Source: Cellvibrionaceae bacterium AOL6 (lineage in GTDB: Bacteria; Pseudomonadota; Gammaproteobacteria; Pseudomonadales; Cellvibrionaceae). From it: a DNA stretch of 42,868 nucleotides. The DNA is taken from positions 1-42,868 of the forward strand of contig NOXC01000025.1 of the NCBI GenBank assembly GCA_003265435.1, read 5' to 3'. Below, piece after piece: positions 8,447-16,654 of this stretch. The translations under genes and the position numbers were made by a program. The stretch's first letter is position 1. Each line of letters starts with the position of its first letter. The notes under the pieces were generated by a model. It searched no databases and was not told the origin of the DNA. It saw only the letters and a list, made by a program, of their open reading frames with translations.

Positions 8447-11302
8447 ATGAAACAAAAACCGATTTTTTTAGCAATGGCGCTCGCGTGCACTGCACTAGTG
8501 GGCTGCGGCGGTGAAGAGGGTGACGACGTCACTATCGTCATCGATGGCGGTGGTAGCACACCTACACCCACTCCTACTCCAGCTCCAGAGGGGAACTGTG
8601 CAGAGGTTGTTGAAGCGGACTTCGTTTCTTTCGACAACACCTGCGGTACCGGTACGCTGAGCGGCGTGATCGATTCCGACTACACTTTGACTTCTGAAGT
8701 TCAGTGGATTCTGCGTGGCGAAGTCCTCGTTGGTGAAGGCAATGTGGAAGTGAATTCAGATGCAGACGTTCAGGCCGTGCTTGACGCAGGCGTGACTCTG
8801 ACCATCGAGCCAGGCACTGACGTACGTGCATTTGATGACGGTTCTCTTCTTGTGACTCGCGGCTCCAAACTGATGGCAGAAGGTACCGCGTCAGACCCTA
8901 TTACTTTCAGCAGTATCGATTCTGACTACGATGGCTACGGCGAATGGGGTGGTGTGATCGTTCAAGGTTTCGCACCTCACTACGCTTACGGCGCGACAGA
9001 GCCCTGCTACGGCTCAGGCACGACCTGTAATATCGTGGGTGAAGGCGGTACTGTCGTCGGTAACTTCGGTGGTAACGATCCAGCGGATGACAGCGGTGTA
9101 ATTAAATATGTTCGTATCGCTGAAGGCGGAAAAATTGCAGGTCCTAACAATGAAATCAACGGCCTGACGCTTCAGGGCGTAGGTTATACAACCGTTGTTG
9201 AATACGTACAGGTGCACAACAACCTGGATGACGGTGTTGAGTGGTTTGGTGGTACAGTGAATGCCAAGTACCTTGTTTTGACCAACAACGATGACGACGA
9301 CATCGATTTCGATGAGGGCTACAAGGGTAATATCCAGCACGCCATCATCCAGAAAGACCCCAATAAAACTGAACCTACGGGTTCAAACGATCCACGCGGC
9401 ATTGAAGCGAACTCTTCAGACGACGAGTATGCGCCAGCGACAGAAGCGGTACTTGCGAACATCACGATCGTAGGGTCCGAAGTGAACAAAGCGCAAAACA
9501 GCAACGGCGACGGCCTGCAGCCTGGTATGCGTTTGCGCGGTGCGGTGAAGGCGTCCATCTTCAACACTGCGGTAGCGAACTTTGATGACTGTATCCGTAT
9601 CGACGATGCCGACACCGACAAAAACCCTGCGACGGGTGACGCTGACGGCCTTGAAGCGTATTCAGACATCACTCTGGAAAACATCATTGGCTACTGCGAC
9701 GACAAGTTCTACGCGAAGCGCGATGCGGATTCAGAAATGAACCTGATCGATGAAGCCTTTTCTTTGACTTCCACTTACGCGATCGCCGAACCTTTCGCGA
9801 TTCTCGACGAAGCGCCAGCCATGGTGCCTGTTGCAAACGGTTCTGCGTTCCAGTTTGATCCAACAACGTACATCGGTGCGGTTGACCCGACTTCGGATGA
9901 AGCCGGCTGGTGGGAAGGCTGGACCATCCCTGGTTCACTGTCTTCTGCGGATCCTGTAGAAACAATGTTTGCCTCTTGTGATGAAACTGACGGTGTGACT
10001 TCCTGTACTCTGGAAGGCCTGATCGACGAAGACTACACCCTGGTACAAGGCGTTGACTGGTACCTGCGCGGCGAAGTGCTTGTGGGTGAAGGTAACGTAG
10101 AAGTGACTTCAGATGCGGACGTAAACGCAGTGAAAGCGAACGGCGTGACCCTGACTATCCAGCCTGGTGTGCACGTACGTGGCTTTGACGATGGTTCACT
10201 TTTGGTGACTCGTGGCTCCAAGCTGAACGCAGTTGGTACAGCGGCGAACCCAATCACTTTCAGCTCTGCTGACGACGGCTACGATGGTCTCGGTGAGTGG
10301 GGTGGTGTCATTATTCAGGGCTTCGCACCTCATTATGCGTACGGCGCAACCACTCCCTGCTACGGTTCTGGCACTACCTGTAACATCGTTGGTGAAGGCG
10401 GTACCGTTGTAGGTAACTTTGGTGGTAACGAGCCAGCGGACAATAGCGGTAAGCTGCGTTATGTACGTATCGCTGAGGGCGGAAAAATTGCCGGTCCTAA
10501 CAACGAAATCAATGGTTTGACGCTGCAAGGCGTTGGTCACGGAACCAGCATTGAATATGTACAGGTGCACAACAACCTGGACGACGGTGTTGAGTGGTTC
10601 GGTGGTACTGTTAACGCGAAGTACCTGGTGCTGACTGGCAACGACGATGATGACATCGACTTTGACGAAGGCTACAAAGGCAACATCCAGTACGCCATTA
10701 TCCGCAAAGACCCAGATGCGACTGGTCCTCAAGGTTCGAACGACCCACGTGGTATCGAAGCGAACTCTTCTGATGACGAGTACGCGCCTGCGACTGAAGG
10801 TGCTTTGGCTAACATCCTGATCTGGGGCTCTGAAGTCAACAAAGCCGTCAACGAAGAAGGCGATGGCCTGCAACCTGGTATGCGTCTGCGTGGTGCTCTG
10901 ACAGCGCGTGTCTACAACACTGCTGTGAAGAACTTTGACGACTGTGTTCGTATCGACGACGCAGACACAGATAAAAACCCTGCGACGGGCGACGCTGACG
11001 GCCTTGAAGCCTACTCCACCGTTGGACTGACTAACGTACTCGGTGAGTGTGATGACAAGTTCTACGCGAAGCGTGATGCCGATACTGAAACAGGTACGGT
11101 TGGCGCGAACGCAGTAACGGTAGATGCTGCTTATGCGCTGACGGATGCCGCTGCTGTTGTGGCTGAGACTGACCCAGTGGAAGTTGACAACGGTTCCGGC
11201 TTCGTATTTGACAACACCACCTTCGTGGGTGCGGTTGAGCCCGGTACTGCAGCGGACGCCGCTTGGTGGTCTGGTTGGATCATCGAAGGTTCACTCGATT
11301 AA
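8447..11302 (+). CDS. Lipoprotein with two tandem copies of a ~450-residue beta-rich domain
   Basis: Protein of 951 residues with a lipoprotein signal peptide; the lipobox L-V-G-C puts the lipidated Cys at residue 20. An acidic stretch and a Thr-Pro linker (about 36-48) precede copy A (about 50-500) and copy B (about 505-951). Both contain L-R-G-E-V-L-V-G-E-G-N-V-E-V, a Y-G-S-G-T-T-C-N-I-V-G-E-G-G-T segment, an acidic N-D-D-D-D-I-D-F-D-E-G-Y-K-G motif, D-G-L-Q-P-G-M-R-L-R-G, and a W-W-x-G-W end. The repeated turns suggest a parallel beta-helix, and the Asp clusters a metal (Ca-like) site; both are inference. Such lipoproteins are often found next to receptors of the type encoded upstream. The ATG at 8447 is preceded by GGGAAGAG; a longer frame from 8399 lacks a signal peptide. 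Function unknown. Confidence 0.9.
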   Translation: MKQKPIFLAMALACTALVGCGGEEGDDVTIVIDGGGSTPTPTPTPAPEGNCAEVVEADFVSFDNTCGTGTLSGVIDSDYTLTSEVQWILRGEVLVGEGNVEVNSDADVQAVLDAGVTLTIEPGTDVRAFDDGSLLVTRGSKLMAEGTASDPITFSSIDSDYDGYGEWGGVIVQGFAPHYAYGATEPCYGSGTTCNIVGEGGTVVGNFGGNDPADDSGVIKYVRIAEGGKIAGPNNEINGLTLQGVGYTTVVEYVQVHNNLDDGVEWFGGTVNAKYLVLTNNDDDDIDFDEGYKGNIQHAIIQKDPNKTEPTGSNDPRGIEANSSDDEYAPATEAVLANITIVGSEVNKAQNSNGDGLQPGMRLRGAVKASIFNTAVANFDDCIRIDDADTDKNPATGDADGLEAYSDITLENIIGYCDDKFYAKRDADSEMNLIDEAFSLTSTYAIAEPFAILDEAPAMVPVANGSAFQFDPTTYIGAVDPTSDEAGWWEGWTIPGSLSSADPVETMFASCDETDGVTSCTLEGLIDEDYTLVQGVDWYLRGEVLVGEGNVEVTSDADVNAVKANGVTLTIQPGVHVRGFDDGSLLVTRGSKLNAVGTAANPITFSSADDGYDGLGEWGGVIIQGFAPHYAYGATTPCYGSGTTCNIVGEGGTVVGNFGGNEPADNSGKLRYVRIAEGGKIAGPNNEINGLTLQGVGHGTSIEYVQVHNNLDDGVEWFGGTVNAKYLVLTGNDDDDIDFDEGYKGNIQYAIIRKDPDATGPQGSNDPRGIEANSSDDEYAPATEGALANILIWGSEVNKAVNEEGDGLQPGMRLRGALTARVYNTAVKNFDDCVRIDDADTDKNPATGDADGLEAYSTVGLTNVLGECDDKFYAKRDADTETGTVGANAVTVDAAYALTDAAAVVAETDPVEVDNGSGFVFDNTTFVGAVEPGTAADAAWWSGWIIEGSLD

Positions 11303-11313
11303 TAACGTGATAT

Positions 11314-11380
11314 AGCGCCTCTGATGAGGCGCTGCTCTTGCTTAAAACCCCGTCAGGTTTTGTCTGGCGGGGGTTTTTTT
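11314..11380 (+). terminator. Double hairpin terminator after the lipoprotein gene
   Basis: An 8-bp hairpin (11314-11321 with 11326-11333) is followed by a second imperfect GC-rich stem (about 11344-11356 with 11363-11375) ending in a run of seven Ts. This should end the receptor-lipoprotein transcript before the convergent tonB gene. Confidence 0.8.
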
Positions 11381-11429
11381 ATGGGCGTCAGTTATGTTGG
11401 GCTCTGACCTTGGGGGTATTTCAAAAACC

Positions 11430-12314
11430 TTAAGGAGACGCGAGCTTAAATTCCACAGGCACAATAAATTCGAATGTTTCTCCCTGTGCTGATTCGGGAG
11501 GCTTCGGTAAAGGGCTGGCACGTTTGAGTAGAGCTAGCGTTTCCTTGTCGAGTAAGGAGTAGCTAGAGCTACGGTGTATGTGTGCGTCCAACACCTTACC
11601 CTCTCTGTTCATTTTGAAGTACAAATAGCTCATGCCTTCCTGGCGTAAACGTCGCGAACGGTTCGGATACCGTTTCGCTGTGTTGAGTGCGTGCACCAGT
11701 GAGTCACGCCATTGTGGTGCGCGGTTAGCCTGAACCAAAGTGGCCGCGAGCCCGGATTGCGGCGCCGCAGCGCTCTCCGCCCGCTGGGGTGTTTCGGGTG
11801 TGTTGCGATCCATCGCCACGCTCTCTTCCTTCTCAGTCAGCGGCGGCTCCTCGACGGGTTCGAGGGCTTCTTGCGGTGTCGTTTCCTCAGGGCTTTTCCG
11901 CTTTGGCTGCAATTGCTGGTCTGCCACTTTTGCTTTTGGCAACGGTACTTCCATTGCTTTTGCCTCCGGCTCGGGCTGCGCGGGTTTTGCTGATGTGGAC
12001 TCGATTGGCGACGGTGCTTGATCTGGATCGGACTCCGGTGCAGCGAGCATGGCAATGTCAATCACGAGTGGCGCAGACGCGGCGGGCGAGGGACGCGTGC
12101 GTTCAGGGTAATAAACCCAGGCCAGCGTTGTAGTCACCAGCACACCCGAGACCAGGCCGAATGAACTCAGCCAAAGCGACAGTTGCGAGCGCGGAGCAGG
12201 GTGATAGTGTCGAGAAGTCGGGCAATCTGCTTCCGTCCCAGTCAATCTACCTCTTGTCTGAGAATACGGAACGTGAGGTGGCTGCGGCGGCCGTATGACT
12301 GGTGCGAGTGTCAT
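11430..12314 (-). CDS. tonB: Energy-transducing protein TonB
   Basis: Protein of 294 residues. About 45 cytoplasmic residues precede a single membrane helix (about 47-68), a Pro/Glu/Lys-rich periplasmic spacer (about 75-190) and a TonB C-terminal domain (about 205-294) with R-Y-P near residue 217, G-x-x-x-L-Y-F and a hydrophobic V-P-V-E-F end. It passes the energy of ExbB-ExbD to outer-membrane receptors. The start overlaps the exbD stop by four bases (ATGA). The cytoplasmic N-terminus is longer than in E. coli TonB, so a later start is conceivable, but the overlap supports this one. Two TonB-dependent receptors in the window (5292 and 18856) are possible partners. Confidence 0.92.
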   Translation of the reverse strand: MTLAPVIRPPQPPHVPYSQTRGRLTGTEADCPTSRHYHPAPRSQLSLWLSSFGLVSGVLVTTTLAWVYYPERTRPSPAASAPLVIDIAMLAAPESDPDQAPSPIESTSAKPAQPEPEAKAMEVPLPKAKVADQQLQPKRKSPEETTPQEALEPVEEPPLTEKEESVAMDRNTPETPQRAESAAAPQSGLAATLVQANRAPQWRDSLVHALNTAKRYPNRSRRLRQEGMSYLYFKMNREGKVLDAHIHRSSSYSLLDKETLALLKRASPLPKPPESAQGETFEFIVPVEFKLASP

Positions 12315-12736
12315 GCGTCGTTTTTCTGCGCGGCTTCCTCCGCGACAAGTGCAATTTTTAAATAGCCGGCACCACGCACAATATTCATCGTGTGCATCAG
12401 GGCTTCGTAGGTGACCTGTTTGTCAGCCTGTAGAAAAATGCGCGTGTCGGTGTCTCCATTAGTGTGAGAGAGCAGTGTGTCTGCGAGCGCCTCGGGTTGC
12501 ACTGTGCGCTCATCGATCACTATGCGCTTATTGGCGTGCAGCGTGATCGTGAGGGGCGTGTCAGGATTGGGTTGGGGGGCCTCGGACGCTGCGGGCAAGT
12601 CCACCTTTATTTCGACCGTGGCCAGCGGCGCGGCTACCATAAATATGATTAACAATACCAGCATGACATCGATGAAGGGGGTCACATTGATTTCATGCGT
12701 TTCGACTAATTCGTCGTCTTGTAATTTAGCGCCCAT
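12311..12736 (-). CDS. exbD: Biopolymer transport protein ExbD
   Basis: Protein of 141 residues with a short cytoplasmic N-terminus, one membrane helix (about 18-39) and a periplasmic ExbD/TolR domain. E-I-N-V-T-P-F-I-D-V-M-L-V-L-L-I-I-F contains the membrane Asp that carries protons in this family. An AGGAG ribosome-binding site lies eight bases before the ATG. It is flanked by exbB and tonB in the usual order. Confidence 0.96.
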   Translation of the reverse strand: MGAKLQDDELVETHEINVTPFIDVMLVLLIIFMVAAPLATVEIKVDLPAASEAPQPNPDTPLTITLHANKRIVIDERTVQPEALADTLLSHTNGDTDTRIFLQADKQVTYEALMHTMNIVRGAGYLKIALVAEEAAQKNDA

Positions 12737-12753
12737 TGGCGGAGCTCCTTTGT

Positions 12754-13626
12754 CTAACCCGCATACCCGCGGCTGAGTTCCCGAGAAATCAGTCTTTGCA
12801 CCGCGGCGGAATGGTCGCCCAGCAGGGCTTTGTAGCTGGCGATTTTTCGCGCGAAGTGATTGTAAATAACCACCGCCGGAATCGCAGCGACCAAGCCAAG
12901 TGCGGTGGCCAACAAGGCCTCGGCAATACCGGGTGCGACAATGGCAAGGTTAGTGGTTTGCGCTTTGGAGATGCCGATAAAGCTGTTCATGATGCCCCAG
13001 ACTGTTCCGAACAGACCAACAAAGGGTGCGGTAGAGCCGATACTCGCTAACACGCTAATGCCGATGCTCGCGTGGCGCGCGCTTGCCGCCTCGATACGCT
13101 CCAGCCGAGAGAGCACACGTTCTTTAACGGCTGCGTGATCTTGCAGCGCATTTTCGGACAGCTTGAGTTCGTGCTCTGCCGCCGCCAGCAGTTCGGACTC
13201 GGTCACTCGTGCATCGGCTGATGTTTTGACCTCTTGAAGGCTCGCGGCATTCAAGATACCGGTCAGTTGGTTTTTCTGTAGCACCATGAGCGCGCGCAGC
13301 TCTCGAGATTTTGCCACAAAGATCGTCCAAGTCAGTAGCGAAGCCAAGGCCAATAGAATCATCACGGATTTCACTACCCAGTCGGCTTGTAAAAACATGC
13401 CTTTAGGGCTCAAATCATGTGGGAGGGTCGTACCCTGAGGGGGTGTATTGATCGTGTTCTGCGCTGAGCTTTCTACTTGCTCATCAGGCATTTGTGCTGT
13501 TTGCTCTGCGGTCAGGCTGTCTATAGCGTCTGTGGTTTCTGATTGGGCATAGAGTGCAGCGCTCACCATCGTCGCTGCGAGAACGAGTAGAAGTGACAGG
13601 CTGCGTCGAGCAAAGCATGGAGACAT
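12754..13626 (-). CDS. exbB: Biopolymer transport protein ExbB, long form with N-terminal extension
   Basis: MotA/TolQ/ExbB proton-channel protein of 290 residues. It begins with a signal-peptide-like segment (1-28, A-L-Y-A cleavage) and a polar periplasmic stretch (about 30-75), then three membrane helices with the conserved A-S-I-G-S-T-A-P-F-V-G-L-F-G-T-V-W-G-I block and a P-G-I-A-E-A-L-L-A-T-A-L-G-L block near residue 235. The extended form is typical of many Pseudomonas-type ExbB proteins. It is the first gene of exbB-exbD-tonB, with 17 bases before exbD. No convincing Fur box was found upstream, so iron control of this operon is not supported here. Confidence 0.95.
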   Translation of the reverse strand: MSPCFARRSLSLLLVLAATMVSAALYAQSETTDAIDSLTAEQTAQMPDEQVESSAQNTINTPPQGTTLPHDLSPKGMFLQADWVVKSVMILLALASLLTWTIFVAKSRELRALMVLQKNQLTGILNAASLQEVKTSADARVTESELLAAAEHELKLSENALQDHAAVKERVLSRLERIEAASARHASIGISVLASIGSTAPFVGLFGTVWGIMNSFIGISKAQTTNLAIVAPGIAEALLATALGLVAAIPAVVIYNHFARKIASYKALLGDHSAAVQRLISRELSRGYAG

Positions 13627-13750
13627 CGGGGTTGGCTTCCTGAATTAGAGATTGACATCGTAGCACGTCGCTTACACGACGCGCAGGCGGCGGATCCGCG
13701 TGCATTACTAGTAATGACAAACGATGAGGGAAATGGTGCAGAAATTAAAT

Positions 13751-13796
13751 CCCGAACCCCGATTGTTGCGGGGATGCTTGAGCCGCAGGGTTCGGG
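13751..13796 (-). terminator. Stem-loop at the end of the fagA-fumC-cysH unit
   Basis: A 9-bp stem (13751-13759 with 13788-13796) lies 12 bases after the cysH stop. On the minus strand it is followed by an AT-rich ATTTAATTT stretch. An alternative inner stem pairs 13757-13761 with 13769-13773. It is likely the operon terminator. Confidence 0.6.
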
Positions 13797-13807
13797 AATG
13801 AAGCGTA

Positions 13808-14446
13808 CTAGCCTTCCAGGTGAAGCCCACACTCTCGGTTTTCGAGGACTTTTGTCGGGTCGAAGTAGTGCTCGCTTGCGGGTAAGGCATGTTCGCGTGC
13901 ATAGGCTTCCATCTCCCGTTCCTGCCAGTAGAAAAACGGGGCGACTTTGACGCAGTTAAAGCGTGTATCCTCGGTGACGATATCCAGGTTTGAACGATGT
14001 TCGGTTTGCTCCTTACGAATCGAGGTCAGCCAGATTTTCGGCTGCCATTCCTTGAAAGCGCGCTGGAACGGTTCGATTTTGACTTCTTCGACGAATTCCC
14101 GGTGGCGGGCTGCTTCAGAAATGTGCGGGATGCCGCCGAGCACGCTGTCTCTTCGGGCCGCACTTATGCGCGGCGTATAACTGTGTACATTCAGCTTGAA
14201 TGCCTTGATGAGCTGCTCGGCCACTTGATAAGTGCTCGGCATATTGTAGCCGTGGTCTACCCAAATGACCGGGATGCGTGATGCCGCCAGAGACAGATGG
14301 TGTAGCAGTACACTTTCATTGGGGCCAAAATGCGTTGTGGCGACAACGTGTTGATCGACGCCGAGTGCCCAATTTAGGATGGACTCGGGCGAGGCATAGC
14401 GAAATTCCTTGTTCAGGGCCGCAATTTTTCTTGAGGAGAAAAGCAT
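13808..14446 (-). CDS. cysH: Phosphoadenosine phosphosulfate (PAPS) reductase, thioredoxin-type
   Basis: Protein of 212 residues from the PAPS/APS reductase family, which reduces activated sulfate to sulfite in the cytoplasm. A PP-loop-like T-H-F-G-P-N-E-S segment (about 38-46), W-V-D-H-G-Y-N, T-S-I-R-K-E-Q-T and the C-terminal E-C-G-L-H motif with the catalytic Cys are visible. The two extra Cys pairs that bind the 4Fe-4S cluster of APS-type enzymes are absent, so it is the iron-free PAPS type. It is shorter than E. coli CysH (244), mostly at the N-terminus. The start overlaps the end of the small upstream ORF by 34 bases. It appears to be the last gene of a Fur-controlled operon, an unusual place for cysH. 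Confidence 0.88.
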   Translation of the reverse strand: MLFSSRKIAALNKEFRYASPESILNWALGVDQHVVATTHFGPNESVLLHHLSLAASRIPVIWVDHGYNMPSTYQVAEQLIKAFKLNVHSYTPRISAARRDSVLGGIPHISEAARHREFVEEVKIEPFQRAFKEWQPKIWLTSIRKEQTEHRSNLDIVTEDTRFNCVKVAPFFYWQEREMEAYAREHALPASEHYFDPTKVLENRECGLHLEG

Positions 14447-14646
14447 GGAGATCTCTTTAAGTTGTAATGGGTATGGCCTAACTGCATCATGGCGATTTCG
14501 AAGCCTAGATGTGCTGCGTCTTCTCGTAGCGATTCGATTTCCCGATGGGCGTCGTGCGCGGCGCCATGCAGTAATTCGACTTGTATGTGGGTGATGCTGG
14601 TCAGAAGCGCTTGCAGTTGGCCCTTTTTATTTTCAACGGGGCACAT
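14413..14646 (-). CDS. Small helical protein of unknown function between fumC and cysH
   Basis: Reading from the ATG at 14646 gives 77 residues rich in His, Glu and Leu. It looks helical from about residue 8 to 60, with H-G-A-A-H-D-A-H and L-G-H-T-H clusters. The ATG overlaps the restored fumC stop (TAATG), as expected for translational coupling, and the 3' end overlaps cysH. As sequenced, the shifted fumC frame runs straight into it. In Pseudomonas a small orfX follows fumC in the fagA-fumC-orfX-sodA operon; this ORF occupies the same position, but I cannot claim homology. Confidence 0.6.
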   Translation of the reverse strand: MCPVENKKGQLQALLTSITHIQVELLHGAAHDAHREIESLREDAAHLGFEIAMMQLGHTHYNLKRSPCFSPQEKLRP

Positions 14647-16020
14647 TATTCGCTCCCGGTCAGACGCCGTGGGTCCAGCAGTTGCGCGAGTTCTGCACGG
14701 GGAATATCCGTTTCTTCCTCCGCGACGTCGAGAATCGGTTGGCCCGTGGCATAGGCTTTTTTTTGCGATTTCGGCGGCTTTCAGATAGCCAATCAAGGGG
14801 TTCAGTGCGGTCACCAAGATAGGGTTTCGCGAAAGCGCGGCCTCGAGGTTTTTTTCGTTTACTTTGAACGTGGCGATGGCTTTGTCTGCGAGTAGATGAG
14901 ACACATTACCCAGTAGGCTCATACTGGATAATAGGTTGTCGGCGATCATGGGTAAGCAAACGTTGAGTTCAAAATTTCCCGACTGTGCGCCAAGGGTGAT
15001 GGCGGCGTCATTGCCAATAACCTGAGCGGCGACCATCACCGTCGCTTCAGGGATGACGGGGTTCACCTTGCCCGGCATAATTGATGATCCGGGCTGCAAG
15101 GCCTCTAGCTCAATTTCTCCAAGGCCCGCGAGTGGTCCAGAGTTCATCCAACGCAAGTCATTGGCTATTTTGATCAGGCATGTGGCCAATGCTTTCAGTT
15201 CTCCAGAAACGGAGACAGCAGTGTCCTGGGCGCCGATATGAGTAAAAAAATTATTGGCTGGTTTAAACGCCAAGCCCGTGATCGCACTCAGCGCTTTGCA
15301 GAATGCGTCGGGGAAGACAGGGTGCGCATTAACCGAGGTGCCGACAGCGGTCCCACCTTGGGCGAGAAAGAGTAAATCTGACTGGGCCCGTGTAAGCCGC
15401 TCCTGATGGGCTTGGATTTGATCTGCCCATGCGAGCAGGCTTTGACTCATGCGCACTGGCATCGCGTCCATTAAGTGCGTGCGGCCGGTTTTTACATGGC
15501 GATCAACGGAGTGCGCTTTTGTGCGGATGGTGTTTTCCAGGTGTCGCAATGCGGGCAGAAGTTGGCCGTGTAGCTGCAAGGCAGCACTGACATGGATGGT
15601 GGTAGGGATCACGTCATTACTGCTTTGACCGGCATTGACATGGTCGTTTGGGCTTACGGCTTCGTTGCAATGCGCGGAACACATACTCGCGAGCACTTCA
15701 TTTGCATTCATATTCGAGCTGGTACCCGAGCCGGTTTGAAAAATATCGACCGGAAAATGCTGCATGAGTGAAGGCGATTCGAGTAGCTCATTTGCAGACC
15801 TTTCAATGGCGGCGGCGATGTCCTTGGGAATCACTTCCAATGCGCCGTTCGCGTGTGCTGCGGCGGCTTTCACACACAGCAGTGCACGTATAAAGCCTTC
15901 AGGCAGAGTGCGGCCACTGATGGGGAAATTGTTTACGGCTCTTTGTGTCTGCGCACCGTATAGCGCGCTTTCTGGGACTTCGAGTTCACCCATGCTGTCT
16001 TTTTCAATTCGTGTTTTCAT
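14646..16020 (-). pseudogene. fumC: Fumarase, class II (iron-free type), with an apparent +1 frameshift
   Basis: Class II fumarase/aspartase family: converts fumarate to malate without an Fe-S cluster. Motifs include T-G-S-G-T-S-S-N-M-N near residue 97, T-G-R-T-H-L-M-D-A, and the signature G-S-S-I-M-P-G-K-V-N-P. The frame is intact until K-A-A-E-I-A-K-K, where eight Ts (14757-14764; A8 in the mRNA) shift it. Seven would continue as A-Y-A-T-G-Q-P-I-L-D-V-A and end at L-L-D-P-R-R-L-T-G-S-E before the stop at 14646-14648, the normal fumarase C-terminus. The restored protein would be 457 residues. As sequenced, translation instead runs to 14413 as a 535-residue product. This may be a base-calling error, a real mutation, or slippage. 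Confidence 0.88.
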
Positions 16021-16122
16021 CGTTGGCTCACTATTGTTCGAATGTATGGCGGTCTTTAATGTCGAGTGGTTTCGCTCGACTGACTAGCTAAGAGTTTTCT
16101 GTGGAGAGGCCGTCGCGAGGGA

Positions 16123-16491
16123 TTAATAGATATCCGGAATCTCGCGCAAGCGTGTTTTGATGTCGATACTCTGCTGATGGAACAGCGCGTGATTGCCAAA
16201 GCGGTCCAAGCGGGCAATCGGTTTATACACCTGATTTAAGCATAGCTCTCGCCAGTGAGGCGGCAGGGTCTTGTCTTCAATCGTATCCAGTAAAAGCTTG
16301 CACTGATGGAGCAGGCGTAACAAACCGTCGAGGCGGGTCGGCGTTTCCAGCTTTTGCTCAAGGGAGAAGTACTCCTTCAGAAGCTGGGGGTTGTCCGGTT
16401 CCTCGGCTCGGCGAATTTTACGTTTCAGCACTTCCAGATAGAGAAAGTCTGGCAAGGAGCAAGATGAGGCTCGATCACGTTGGTCGTACAT
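16123..16491 (-). CDS. fagA: FagA-like protein (Fur-associated gene before fumC)
   Basis: Protein of 122 residues, soluble, helical and charged, without a signal peptide. The segment L-P-P-H-W-R-E-L-C-L-N-Q-V-Y-K-P-I resembles the L-P-W-H-W-R-x-L-C-L-D block that I recall from Pseudomonas FagA, and its position as first gene before an iron-regulated fumC matches fagA. The biochemical role of FagA is not known. A strong Fur box lies about 40 bases upstream. fumC begins about 100 bases downstream. Confidence 0.7.
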   Translation of the reverse strand: MYDQRDRASSCSLPDFLYLEVLKRKIRRAEEPDNPQLLKEYFSLEQKLETPTRLDGLLRLLHQCKLLLDTIEDKTLPPHWRELCLNQVYKPIARLDRFGNHALFHQQSIDIKTRLREIPDIY

Positions 16492-16528
16492 TCCAATCCA
16501 TCCTTAATTTTCGACCAATATAATCTAA

Positions 16529-16547
16529 ATGCTAATCATTATCAATA
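16529..16547 (-). promoter_or_regulatory. Fur box upstream of fagA-fumC
   Basis: Read on the minus strand this site is close to the 19-bp Fur consensus, with TGATAATGATTAGCAT across its centre. It sits 38 bases before the fagA start codon, within a plausible promoter. This implies derepression of the operon in low iron. Confidence 0.85.
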
Positions 16548-16654
16548 AGATTTGGGCGTTGTGTGTAGGGTGAGAGCGAATTGGAGAAGGGGCGTAAGGG
16601 AGAAGGAGAAAACCGGACACAGGCGCGGAGGCCCATGCCCGGCAAGGGGAAGTG

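Noticed and set aside
10196-10873. Long antisense open frame (225 codons) inside the lipoprotein gene
   Set aside because: It mirrors the codon pattern of the strongly supported lipoprotein and shows no domain; the matching antisense frame in copy A is broken.
13627-13700. Possible Fur box upstream of exbB
   Set aside because: No sequence close to the 19-bp consensus could be found; only a short CGTCG/CGACG hairpin.
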